This document shows positions 52,193 through 60,464 of a stretch of 64,000 nucleotides of DNA, piece by piece (within the stretch, counting starts at the first letter, position 1; each line of letters starts with the position of its first letter). Under the pieces are notes generated by a model that ran no database searches, had not been told where the DNA came from, and saw nothing but the letters and a program-made list of their open reading frames with translations. A program made the translations under genes and the position numbers. This DNA comes from Jejuia rubra (lineage in GTDB: Bacteria; Bacteroidota; Bacteroidia; Flavobacteriales; Flavobacteriaceae), in the NCBI RefSeq assembly GCF_042684665.1, contig NZ_JBHULY010000013.1, positions 183,622 through 247,621 of the forward strand, written 5' to 3'.

Positions 52193-52741
52193 ATCCTTTA
52201 AATCTCCAAAAGTTTGTGCTCTCTCGGAAAGAATGGCTTCCTTAAAGGGCCAATCTATACCTAAATCTGGGTCGTCCCATCGGCATCCATAATTATCCGA
52301 GTCCCCATAATCGGCGTAGGATTCTGAAACCGCTTGGATATGCAAAGATGGCTCTAAATAATACCACCCGTGTAGGATTCCAACGGGAAAAATTAGAGCT
52401 CTTAAATCCTCACCGCACAGATAATATAAGGCTGTTTTCATATAAGTGGGCGAATGGACGCGAAAGTCTTTAAGGCCCAAATAGCAACTACCGTTCATGA
52501 TGCTAAAATATTCATCATGTCGCCTATGGTAATGCATGCCCCTAAAAACACCTTTGTTTGAGCGTACCATACTCCATTGTACCGGGCTTATGGCAGAGCC
52601 CCAATATTCCTGAAAGATTTCAGTAAAGGAACCTCTATAGTCAACATTTTCTTTTAAATCCACTAGCATGGTATCATGTAGGTTCACACCTTGGATTAGT
52701 CCGGATTGTTTTGCCGTAACAACACGCATTGCATTTCTCAT
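52163..52741 (-). CDS. RmlC-like dTDP-sugar 3,5-epimerase family protein
   Basis: 192 aa, cupin fold. VDYRGSFTEIFQEYWG, QWSMVRSNKGVFRGMHYHRRHDEYFSIMNGSCYLGLKDFR (the catalytic GxHxH-type segment), LIFPVGILHGWYYLEP and CRWDDPDLGIDWP correspond in order to RmlC blocks. The genes for the rest of dTDP-rhamnose synthesis are not adjacent, so it may make another deoxysugar epimer. The overlapping, convergent end with the glycosyltransferase is unusual. Confidence 0.88.
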   Translation of the reverse strand: MRNAMRVVTAKQSGLIQGVNLHDTMLVDLKENVDYRGSFTEIFQEYWGSAISPVQWSMVRSNKGVFRGMHYHRRHDEYFSIMNGSCYLGLKDFRVHSPTYMKTALYYLCGEDLRALIFPVGILHGWYYLEPSLHIQAVSESYADYGDSDNYGCRWDDPDLGIDWPFKEAILSERAQTFGDLKDLPPFDKKLS

Positions 52742-52934
52742 TTGGGTTAAAATTTTAAGGTTATTAAAACTGAAATAAAAATTTCAGGCTTTTAAAGATA
52801 TATGGTTATCAACAGTTTAGGTTAAAAAATAGTTGTATTTCCATAGATTTTCGATTAACAGTTTATCCGCACATTTTATGGATAATTGGCATGATTGAAT
52901 TTTGAATACGGCTTTTCAGTTCAATTTTAAAGGC

Positions 52935-52942
52935 TACATTTG
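52935..52942 (+). promoter_or_regulatory. Promoter -7 box for HTTM pair
   Basis: TACATTTG, exact match, about 23 nt before the ATG at 52966. Confidence 0.55.
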
Positions 52943-52965
52943 TGTAGAGCAATAGTGTTTTGATA

Positions 52966-53334
52966 ATGAAAACATTTTCTAAAATATTTTTAGGTGCTTT
53001 CTTCGGAATCCAAATTGCGGGCATTATCATTGGAAGGTTTACTGATGTCAAATATTTCTGTTGGGCTCCTTATGATCAGATCTCGAAATACTCCATTTCG
53101 GTTAAAGTAAATGGAGTTCAACTAAGTCGAGATGTCATTGAAGAGCGTTATCACAAACCAGCCTCTAGTTTTGAAAACAGAAACATCAACAATCTTAAGA
53201 CCATTATTCAGCGTTACGAAAAGACGTATGGTAAAGAAGATCAGGCAGAAGTAAAATTGGAATACCAGACCAATAAAGGTGAAGATCAAATTTGGAACTG
53301 GCCAAGAACAAACACAAGAGCTTTTGATGATTAG
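52966..53334 (+). CDS. Small membrane-anchored protein preceding HTTM gene
   Basis: 122 aa from the ATG at 52966, two codons after a TTG. One N-terminal transmembrane or signal segment (KTFSKIFLGAFFGIQIAGIII), then a soluble domain with KYFCWAPYDQISKYSISVKVNG, EERYHKPASSFENRNINNLKTIIQRYEKTYGKEDQAEVKLEYQ. It is followed by an overlapping polytopic gene (ATGATTAG overlap), suggesting a two-protein membrane unit. No function is recognised. Confidence 0.75.
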   Translation: MKTFSKIFLGAFFGIQIAGIIIGRFTDVKYFCWAPYDQISKYSISVKVNGVQLSRDVIEERYHKPASSFENRNINNLKTIIQRYEKTYGKEDQAEVKLEYQTNKGEDQIWNWPRTNTRAFDD

Positions 53335-54157
53335 GGATAACTTAAGAATAGGAGCAAAGGCACTGGTGCTATATCTACTATTGTTGTCTAGCTTTTTATG
53401 GCGGGAGGCTCTGTTTAATTTACCTTATTTGCCTTTCCTTCCTTTTATGGATGGCATCCCAGGTTGGGTGTATAGCCACCTTTTATTGCCTTTATTTTTG
53501 ATAGGGGGTGCATTTGTCTTGTTAGGCTTTAAATTCAGAACGGGACTGATTCTTTTTGGGGGTATCTTGATTTTTTCCATCATATCAAGTATGCCTATTT
53601 TTTCTAATTCCCTTTTATTCGCGGGTATTATTGTTTTGTTAGGTGGTTTGTTCCCGGACCGGCCCTTTGTCTTTAATATTCAAATAGCCCTTCTTTATTT
53701 TGGCGCGTCTATTAATAAGTGCTTTGATACCGACTGGTGGAACGGGTATTTTTTTGATGCCCTGGCTACTGTAAGGCACCCGATGCCTTTATATAATATG
53801 TTGGCTCCATATTTTGGAGATTTAGTTTTAGCTCAGGTTTTAGGGGTCTTTACGATGTTGATGGAACTGCTTTTAGCCATTCTTTTCTTATTTCGGAAGA
53901 AAACCAATTTGGCCGTTGGCCTCGGACTCACCTTTCATATAGGTATATTGATATTAACCAAAGGTAGTCTGTCTTTAAGCTTTCTGTATATAATGTCTTG
54001 TGCCTATCTCATTGCATTGGATCCGATTTCCCAATCATATAAATTTCAATTATCGGCAAGCAACAGTTATGAAATTAGGGGCATTTATATAATTTACCTA
54101 TACTTTTTTATCCTACTTAGTGTTCTTTTATCTCCAATAATCCTAAGTAGACTATAA
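53327..54157 (+). CDS. Polytopic membrane protein (HTTM-like)
   Basis: 276 aa from the ATG at 53327, which overlaps the preceding gene stop by 8 nt. About eight hydrophobic helices. NIQIALLYFGASINKCFDTDWWNGYFFDALATVRHPM and MLMELLLAILFLFRKKTNLAVGLGLTFHIGILIL resemble the HTTM/vitamin-K-dependent carboxylase-like group (conserved helix with YF...NK...WW.G). Enzymatic function is not shown. Confidence 0.75.
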   Translation: MIRDNLRIGAKALVLYLLLLSSFLWREALFNLPYLPFLPFMDGIPGWVYSHLLLPLFLIGGAFVLLGFKFRTGLILFGGILIFSIISSMPIFSNSLLFAGIIVLLGGLFPDRPFVFNIQIALLYFGASINKCFDTDWWNGYFFDALATVRHPMPLYNMLAPYFGDLVLAQVLGVFTMLMELLLAILFLFRKKTNLAVGLGLTFHIGILILTKGSLSLSFLYIMSCAYLIALDPISQSYKFQLSASNSYEIRGIYIIYLYFFILLSVLLSPIILSRL

Positions 54158-54267
54158 TTTACGAATTGCATTCAGTTATAAATCAAGCATTTCATCGGTA
54201 AAATTTACCGTTTGCATTTCGTCTAATCCGCTTATCGTAAAAATCGGCGTATTCATAAGATTTTTTA

Positions 54268-54296
54268 TTGAGTGGATTGTTACCGACTTAGTTTTG
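54268..54296 (+). promoter_or_regulatory. Promoter (-33 TTG and -7 TAGTTTTG) for dioxygenase-like gene
   Basis: TTG at 54268-54270 and TAGTTTTG at 54289-54296 have about 18 nt between boxes. ATG is 23 nt downstream. Confidence 0.6.
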
Positions 54297-54318
54297 AGGT
54301 AATTATAAATCAAGCCCC

Positions 54319-54942
54319 ATGAAAAAAGTATTTATATTCCTAGTTTGCATTTGTGTTACCTCATGTTTTATGGCATTGAATGCGCAATCTGTTGCTTCAA
54401 AAAAAGATATTGCAGACAATTATAAAAAGCGTCATGCCATTTATGATTATTCTGAAGCCAATCTTAATAATACCGATACAATTCCCGGTTTTGGAACTAT
54501 TTCGGATAAATTGAAAATTTCTGGAACCATTTATAAAAGCGATGGTGTTACTCCTGCTTCTGGTGTAATTTTATACATATGTCAATCAGACGATTATGGC
54601 AATTACCATTCTAAGAAAGTAAACGGAAAGCGTGTCCTTAGACATAAGGGTTGGATTAAGACCGATGCCGATGGAAAATATACGTTTTACACATTTGTAC
54701 CAGGTACGTATTGGCCAACAAAAGCTTTAATGGAAATTCATGGTGTAATCAAAAAGCCGAATGCTTCCGAAGAATATGCAATCGAGCACTTCATTTTTGA
54801 TAATGATCCGCATTTGAGAGATTCTTGTAGAAAAAAGATTGAGAAAAAAGGCTTGAATAATATTTTGAAATTAGATGAAAAGGACGGGATGTTAATAGGA
54901 AAGCGTGATATCGTTTTATCCCAAAACCCAAAAAATATATAA
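54319..54942 (+). CDS. Secreted intradiol-dioxygenase-like protein with altered metal site
   Basis: 207 aa. Signal peptide ends at ALNAQ (about residue 23). The core LKISGTIYKSDGVTPASGVILYICQSDDYGNYHSK...RHKGWIKTDADGKYTFYTFVPGTYWP follows the protocatechuate/catechol intradiol dioxygenase layout. Tyr96 (GNYH) and Tyr131 (PGTYW) align with the two Fe-binding Tyr. The following H-x-H pair appears as E139-I-H141, so one His ligand seems replaced. Extracellular intradiol-like proteins of Bacteroidota are often of unknown function. Catalysis is uncertain. Confidence 0.78.
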   Translation: MKKVFIFLVCICVTSCFMALNAQSVASKKDIADNYKKRHAIYDYSEANLNNTDTIPGFGTISDKLKISGTIYKSDGVTPASGVILYICQSDDYGNYHSKKVNGKRVLRHKGWIKTDADGKYTFYTFVPGTYWPTKALMEIHGVIKKPNASEEYAIEHFIFDNDPHLRDSCRKKIEKKGLNNILKLDEKDGMLIGKRDIVLSQNPKNI

Positions 54943-54978
54943 GACTTTTAGATAGTTTAGTTTTTAGTTGTTATTAAA

Positions 54979-55015
54979 AAATGCCAAATCTGATAAAAGA
55001 TTTGGCATTTTTCTT
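54979..55015. terminator. Bidirectional terminator
   Basis: AAATGCCAAATC / GATTTGGCATTT forms a perfect 12-bp stem with an 8-nt loop. It is flanked by T-rich on the plus side and A-rich on the left (T-run for the minus strand). It separates the convergent dioxygenase-like and M23 genes. Confidence 0.9.
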
Positions 55016-55034
55016 TTTAGTCCAAAGACAATAA

Positions 55035-55928
55035 TTATTTCTCAATTACCAACTTTTGGCCAATTCTTAGGACAGAATTTCTGCCAATGGTATTTACTTT
55101 GCATAAAGAAGCGATAGTAACATCGTTATTTCTTGAAATCCTAGATAAGGTATCGCCGGGTCTCACTATATAGACCGAACGTGTTTTAATCAAGCTTGCC
55201 AAGGCCTCTTCTTCAGTATGCAAACATTTTATTTTACTTTGCTTTTTTGAATTGTGCAAGATAGGTTGGGTCCATTTCTTTGTCACCCAAAGCTCTTGGC
55301 CTCTTATTTCGTTTTCAGCGTTAAATTTGAAAATATACTCAGGGTTTATCGACACCCCTTTGTAATTTATTACCAAGTGTAAATGGCTTCCTCGCGCATT
55401 TCCAGAAACGCCACCTTTGCCCAAATAGGCCCCTTTTTGCACCGTATCATTTTCTTTTACACCATATTTGGACAGATGCGCATATACGGTTTCCAAGCCA
55501 TTAAAATGTCTTACCACCACAGTTCGACCATGACCACGAGTATATCTCGACATCCTCACAACACCATCAAACATCGCAAAAATGCTATCCCCGGTCACCA
55601 AATCTATATCGATGCCTTTATGTGCTCTTCCCCGACGCCAACCATAACGTGAAGTTATCACCTTTGCTTTTCCGATAGGGGAAAAATAAGTAGTATCTTC
55701 AAATGTAAGCTTCAGTGGGAAGTCTAATTCTGGAGCGTATTTATAGGGATTATACACCGTGCTGTCCCAATATTCAGCAGTAATATCTGGAAGGGCAGGA
55801 ATTTTTTCCTTTTCAACAGTATTTGAATCCACTAGAGTAAAAAACTTTTCTGGTAAAAGTAGATTGGATTTTTGTGCGTTAGATTGAAAACTTATTAAAA
55901 TCAGTACGGTACAAAATAATACTCTCAT
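55035..55928 (-). CDS. M23 family peptidase with C-terminal LysM domain
   Basis: 297 aa. Signal peptide ending FQSNAQ (about residue 19). The LytM/M23 domain is at ~95-210, with SRYGWRRGRAHKGIDIDL (His and Asp zinc ligands) and GNARGSHLHLVINY (H-x-H). A single LysM is at ~250-297 (YIVRPGDTLSRISRNNDVTIASLCKVN...RIGQKLVIEK). A periplasmic peptidoglycan endopeptidase or amidase activator; all zinc ligands are visible, so it is probably active. Promoter TAAATTTG lies upstream. Confidence 0.93.
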   Translation of the reverse strand: MRVLFCTVLILISFQSNAQKSNLLLPEKFFTLVDSNTVEKEKIPALPDITAEYWDSTVYNPYKYAPELDFPLKLTFEDTTYFSPIGKAKVITSRYGWRRGRAHKGIDIDLVTGDSIFAMFDGVVRMSRYTRGHGRTVVVRHFNGLETVYAHLSKYGVKENDTVQKGAYLGKGGVSGNARGSHLHLVINYKGVSINPEYIFKFNAENEIRGQELWVTKKWTQPILHNSKKQSKIKCLHTEEEALASLIKTRSVYIVRPGDTLSRISRNNDVTIASLCKVNTIGRNSVLRIGQKLVIEK

Positions 55929-55963
55929 GAGGGATTAAAGCCTTAATTTTGGTTGGATGACGG

Positions 55964-55971
55964 CAAATTTA
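55964..55971 (-). promoter_or_regulatory. Promoter -7 box for M23/LysM gene
   Basis: TAAATTTG on the minus strand, exact match, 35 nt before the ATG. Confidence 0.5.
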
Positions 55972-56204
55972 AGCATTACAACGATATAATGTAATGAATG
56001 TTGTGAAGAATTAATAAAACCTCAATTATTCTGTATTATAGTTTGGTATTATTTAATACAAAGTAAGTTCCATTCAAAAGTTTTTATTTAGCACTGAATG
56101 ACTTTCCCTTTTTTGGCAACAACCTTCACACTCTAATCCGCAATAGATTGTAAAGTGTTTGACCTATAATAAGATATAATTATCCTAAACTGACAAAACT
56201 CATG

Positions 56205-56233
56205 TTTGTAAGCCTTTTATGAAAGTAACTTTG
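56205..56233 (+). promoter_or_regulatory. Complete Bacteroidota promoter for DUF3360 gene
   Basis: TTTG at 56205-56208, a 17-nt spacer, and TAACTTTG at 56226-56233 match both consensus boxes. Start is predicted near 56240, leader about 25 nt. Confidence 0.75.
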
Positions 56234-56264
56234 CCAACTAAACTGAAACTAGATTTTTTTAAAC

Positions 56265-57719
56265 ATGGAAAACGACAATCAGAATTCGTACAATAAAAAC
56301 CGAAAAAAATCAAGCGAATTTGACAAAAGGGAAGACTACCTAGAACATGAGTTACTAAGCATGAAGTTTAAACGATGGAGAATTCACTTACCGTTTAAGG
56401 ATTTCCACATTGAATTTGAAGATCTAGTTCCGGCATTGGCGGCAACCATAGGAAAAGTGGTTATGGTAACTGCCATGGTGGCGGCATTTGCTGTTCAGTT
56501 TGGTCTCTCTCCGGAATTTGTTGCAGAAAATGTTAGATATGAATTATTAATTGCCGGTGGTATTTTTGTCCTCATTTTTTCGGCTATTCTGAATCCCAGG
56601 GCAAATTTGGCCGGTACCCACGGTCCCATGATACCGTTAATACCTATTATCGCTGCGGCGGGCGGGCATCCGTTAGCCTTGGGGATACTGATCGGTGTTT
56701 TCGGACTCTTTTTAAGTGTAACAAAAGGAGGTTCAAAGCTGATGGAGTTAACCGGGGTAGGCGTAAGAGGCGGGCTTCTCATATACCTTGGCGCCGTTGG
56801 TTTAATTGGGCAAATATCTAAGTTTGAACTATGGGCATCCAATGAAAAAGCAAGTACCGTTTCTTTTGTGGTTATTGGAATTACCGTTTTTGTTTATGCG
56901 TATTTGGCAAGAGTCAGAAAAAGATGGCTAGCCATTCCATTATGTTCTGCAATTGCAGGAATCACTGCATATATCATGGGGGTTGGTTTTGAGTTTACCA
57001 CGGCGCCTGGTCTGCCTCATTTTAATCCGCTTTGGTGGTGGGGAGAAGATACGGGATGGCAACTAGGCTGGCCGGATTTTGGACACTATGTTGCGGTTAT
57101 TCCATTCGCTATTTTGGCTGTTGCCATGTGGTCTCCTGATTATTTAGGGCATCGTGTTTTTCAAGAAATGAATTATCCTAAAAAGGCAAAGGATGTGTTA
57201 ATGGACGTAGATGATACAATGACGGTATCTTCGATTAGACAAATGGTTGGTGCTTTCTTGGGCGGTGGTAATATAGCGTCGTCATGGGGAACTTATATGA
57301 TTCCTGCGGCTATAGCAAAAAGACCTATACCGGGTGGTGCTTGGTTAACTGCCATACTCTGTATTTTAGCTTCTGTGTTTGGTTATCCTATGGATTTAGC
57401 CATGTGGGAGCCTGTTTTAAGGGTAGCCCTTATAGTAGGGGTGTTTTTACCATTACTTGAAGCCGGAATGCAAATGGTGAAAGAGCAAAATGATGCACTT
57501 AGTGCTGGCACCTGTATTTTTGCTTGTGCTTTTGTTAACCCCGTATTTGGTTGGGCTTTAACTATGTTGCTGGATAATTTAGGTTTGATTGGTGATAGGG
57601 AAAGAGCTCAAAAACTATCCTTGAAAGAGCGCTTGATTATTCCTGGAGTCATGTTTTTAGTATGTGTTGTAGCACTTGCCTTGGTTGGTCAGCTTCCTGG
57701 TATTCCGGGGATTTTTTAA
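56265..57719 (+). CDS. DUF3360-family membrane transporter
   Basis: 484 aa, about 12 helices. A polar N-terminus (EFDKREDYLEHELLSMKFKRWRIHLPFKDFHIEFEDLVPALAATIGKVVM) precedes the membrane part. Other conserved blocks are NVRYELLIAGGIF, NPRANLAGTHGPMIPLIPIIAAAGGHPLALGI and MWSPDYLGHRVFQEMNYP. I recognise the DUF3360 pattern, whose fold resembles the SulP/nucleobase-ascorbate transporters. Substrate unknown; related proteins are found mainly in marine Gammaproteobacteria, so transfer is possible. It is driven by an unusually good housekeeping promoter. Confidence 0.85.
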   Translation: MENDNQNSYNKNRKKSSEFDKREDYLEHELLSMKFKRWRIHLPFKDFHIEFEDLVPALAATIGKVVMVTAMVAAFAVQFGLSPEFVAENVRYELLIAGGIFVLIFSAILNPRANLAGTHGPMIPLIPIIAAAGGHPLALGILIGVFGLFLSVTKGGSKLMELTGVGVRGGLLIYLGAVGLIGQISKFELWASNEKASTVSFVVIGITVFVYAYLARVRKRWLAIPLCSAIAGITAYIMGVGFEFTTAPGLPHFNPLWWWGEDTGWQLGWPDFGHYVAVIPFAILAVAMWSPDYLGHRVFQEMNYPKKAKDVLMDVDDTMTVSSIRQMVGAFLGGGNIASSWGTYMIPAAIAKRPIPGGAWLTAILCILASVFGYPMDLAMWEPVLRVALIVGVFLPLLEAGMQMVKEQNDALSAGTCIFACAFVNPVFGWALTMLLDNLGLIGDRERAQKLSLKERLIIPGVMFLVCVVALALVGQLPGIPGIF

Positions 57720-57819
57720 AAAATAGGTCGGCTGTCGATAAGACTGATACAATTCTGAAGTAAGTTCGCTTTAAATTTTATTTAATGAAATACCTCAACA
57801 TTGCTAAAAAATAGTGATT

Positions 57820-57956
57820 TGTCATATCGACAGAGCAGTCCCGATAGCTATCGGGAGAGCGACGAGATATCTCATTATTACAAGATTCCTCCTCTGTTGC
57901 TAGGAAATACATTTTCAATAAAACATATTTTGATTTCATCAGCGTTCAGAATGACA
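57820..57956. repeat. TGTCATATCGACAGAG...AGAATGACA element
   Basis: TGTCAT at the left and ATGACA at the right bound an element whose interior includes the perfect CCCGATAGCTATCGGG palindrome (57841 onward) and GAGATATCTC. The ATAGCTATCGGGA core also lies inside the element at 2912-3067. It fills much of the 368-base gap before the SLC12-like gene stop. No gene is called here. Confidence 0.65.
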
Positions 57957-58087
57957 ATGGTAATCTATTCTAAATGCTTAAAAGGTTTAAAAACATAGTT
58001 TAAATGAATTTTTGGAAGAACCCACGCTAAGTTATTCGATCTAAATCACAACAAATGAAGTTAGGAACAGGCTAAACTTAAAGCTCC

Positions 58088-60286
58088 TTAAGCCAAAATA
58101 CTCTCATGCCCGGAGTCCTTTACAAATAGGCAACTGCTATTGGTCTTTTCGGTCATATTGCTAATAAAATTAAAGGGCAGTGTATCCTGCATACCGAAGA
58201 TATTCAAATCGGCCGATGGCGCCTTGGTCAAAAAGTCGTTAAATTCACCAATGTAAACCTCTGTTAGGGTTTCCGGTAACCTCGCCAAACTCTTAAGTGA
58301 CTCCAAGAAATTTTTAGCATTTGTTTCTTCTGCGGGATCATCCACAACCATGATTAACCGAATACGAGCCTTCCAGTTCATTTTTAATTTATAGGCCACT
58401 AAAATGGAAAGGTCCAAATTCCCGATGTCCCAACCGCCCAGTTCCCAATTGCCTTGTCGGTTGCTCACCCAGACGTTAATCGTGTTGCGCTGTCCCAATA
58501 ATGCGGTGGCATGCAGGTTAAAGAGTAAAATCCCAATTTCCAATCGTATGGATTCCTTCATTACGGGCTTAATTTCATTATTGTAATCGTCGTGGCTCTG
58601 TAAATTCAAAAACATGATATTGGGCTTAAAAAATGCCCCTTGCAAGGCCTGGCTCCCGTAATTGATACCATTAGCAAATTGTTTCGCATGAATGACTGTT
58701 GATGAAGAAAACACACCTTTTTCCCGAAAGGAAGCTGAAATACGCTCTAATTCTAAGGCTAATTTACTATGCTCATTAAACGGTTCAATGCCCAGTAATT
58801 TGATGGACCCTTTAGGTCGGGCAATATTTCGAAGAAATTCAAAGTTGCCTTTTAGACCATTTACATCGCGTACGGGCACCATCAAATTGGCTTTCCATGC
58901 CCGTTGTTGCAATTGCTTCATACCCCAGGTATGTTTCGCTGCCCATTCTGCAAAGGATACAAACAAGCCGGAGCGCACATCCTCAAAAGGCGTTTCCAGA
59001 TTTTGGCGAGAGAGGTACCAATAGACCACGAATACTATGGCTATGGAAATTAAACTTACCGAAGGATTAATAATAAACATGGCAAAAATGGAGGAAATGA
59101 GTCCCAACCAAGGCACCCATTTATGAATCTTGAATACAGGGCGGTAACTGATAAGCCCCAAACGCTGTTCAATAATCACTACAATGTTAATCATAGCGTA
59201 TGTGATCAAGAAAAATAGGGTCACCAATGGTGCGACAGCATTTATATTTCGTAATAATAGAGTTAGAAATATTAGTATTCCTGTGACCACCATCGCATTC
59301 CGGGGTTGCCCTGTCGCGCTCGTTCCTGACAATAGGGTAGAGTAGGGCAATACCTTATGTTCGCCCATGGCAAATAAAATCCTCGACGAACCCACAATAG
59401 AGGCCAGAGCAGAGGAGAAGGTAGCGCCTAAAACCCCTGCAATAATCAATGGCCCGAAATAGGCCTTATCCACCATCACATAATAATTGGTGAGCAGCTC
59501 TTCTTCAGATGCACTTCGTGAAATCCAAAAGGCGAGGAGCATATAAATCACAAAACTGACTCCAATGGCCCACAGTGTTCCCGTAGGGATACTTTTCTTT
59601 GGATTTTTCAATTCTCCAGACATGTTGGCCCCGGCCATAATACCCGTTGCCGCAGGAAAAAATACCGCAAATACAATCCAAAAACTACTGCCTTTAAACC
59701 CATTTTCCACCGAACCCTTATACGTTCCCCAACTTAAAGAATCGCTTAAAGGGAGTGCCATTGAACCATTATAAGCGGCAATAATTATGGAAATAAAGGA
59801 CAACAAAATAATCCCCATAATGATAAATTGCGTCTTGATGGCCAGATTGGCGCTGATATAGGCAATGGTGAATAATGAAGCGAACACAATGATATCCACC
59901 AAGAAGGCGTTATGCCCCGGAAAAATAGCCAACCAGCCTTCGCGAAAACCAAAAATATACATCGTAACGGCCAGACCTTGGGAAATATACCTCGGTATCC
60001 CCAAACTACCCCCAACTTCCAGCCCCAATGCCTGGGAAACGATGGCATAGGCCCCTCCGGCACCTATACGGATATTGGTGGTAATGGCGGACATGGACAA
60101 AGCGGTGCAAAGCGTAATCAAAAAGGAAATCAGAATAATCAACCAGGCCCCTAATAATCCTGCATTTCCAACCACCCAGCCCAGGCGTAAATACATAATT
60201 ACACCTAAAATGGTAAGGAGTGTGGGCGTAAAAACACCACCAAAAGTGCCAAATTTTTTGATCTGTTTGGGCGCGTTGCCGTTCAT
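58088..60286 (-). CDS. SLC12-like cation-chloride / amino-acid permease
   Basis: 732 aa. The N-terminal APC-fold transporter (about 10-440, some 12 helices) starts FGTFGGVFTPTLLTILGVIMYLRLGWVVGNAGLLGAWLII, a signature of the SLC12 cation-chloride cotransporters. FFPAATGIMAGANMSGELKNPKKSIPTGT is the conserved TM6 region. A ~280-residue cytosolic C-terminal domain follows, as in eukaryotic NKCC/KCC. Probably moves K/Na with Cl or amino acids. Long prokaryotic members are poorly characterised. The C-terminal length exceeds ordinary permeases. Confidence 0.88.
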   Translation of the reverse strand: MNGNAPKQIKKFGTFGGVFTPTLLTILGVIMYLRLGWVVGNAGLLGAWLIILISFLITLCTALSMSAITTNIRIGAGGAYAIVSQALGLEVGGSLGIPRYISQGLAVTMYIFGFREGWLAIFPGHNAFLVDIIVFASLFTIAYISANLAIKTQFIIMGIILLSFISIIIAAYNGSMALPLSDSLSWGTYKGSVENGFKGSSFWIVFAVFFPAATGIMAGANMSGELKNPKKSIPTGTLWAIGVSFVIYMLLAFWISRSASEEELLTNYYVMVDKAYFGPLIIAGVLGATFSSALASIVGSSRILFAMGEHKVLPYSTLLSGTSATGQPRNAMVVTGILIFLTLLLRNINAVAPLVTLFFLITYAMINIVVIIEQRLGLISYRPVFKIHKWVPWLGLISSIFAMFIINPSVSLISIAIVFVVYWYLSRQNLETPFEDVRSGLFVSFAEWAAKHTWGMKQLQQRAWKANLMVPVRDVNGLKGNFEFLRNIARPKGSIKLLGIEPFNEHSKLALELERISASFREKGVFSSSTVIHAKQFANGINYGSQALQGAFFKPNIMFLNLQSHDDYNNEIKPVMKESIRLEIGILLFNLHATALLGQRNTINVWVSNRQGNWELGGWDIGNLDLSILVAYKLKMNWKARIRLIMVVDDPAEETNAKNFLESLKSLARLPETLTEVYIGEFNDFLTKAPSADLNIFGMQDTLPFNFISNMTEKTNSSCLFVKDSGHESILA

Positions 60287-60464
60287 ATAAAATTCAAAAA
60301 GAATATTGGCATCAATTTACTAATAATCTTCATACATGATGTTGAAATAGCTCACTTTTTCTTTCAATTGATACAGGATTAATATGTCTTTGCTTACATG
60401 ACCAATATCATAAAAAATTACAGTATTGCTTAGTAATTTTAGACCATTCTAAACTAAAGTCATC

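Larger units (their letters stand above)
55929..56264. other. Divergent 336-base gap with two promoters
   Basis: It contains TAAATTTG on the minus strand (55964-55971) for the M23 gene and the TTTG-N17-TAACTTTG promoter on the plus strand for the DUF3360 gene. The 150 bases between are AT-rich with no ORF or repeat that I recognise. Confidence 0.6.

Noticed and set aside
57801..57998. 65-codon open frame
   Set aside because: It runs straight through the TGTCA-bounded repeat and its palindrome; not protein-like.
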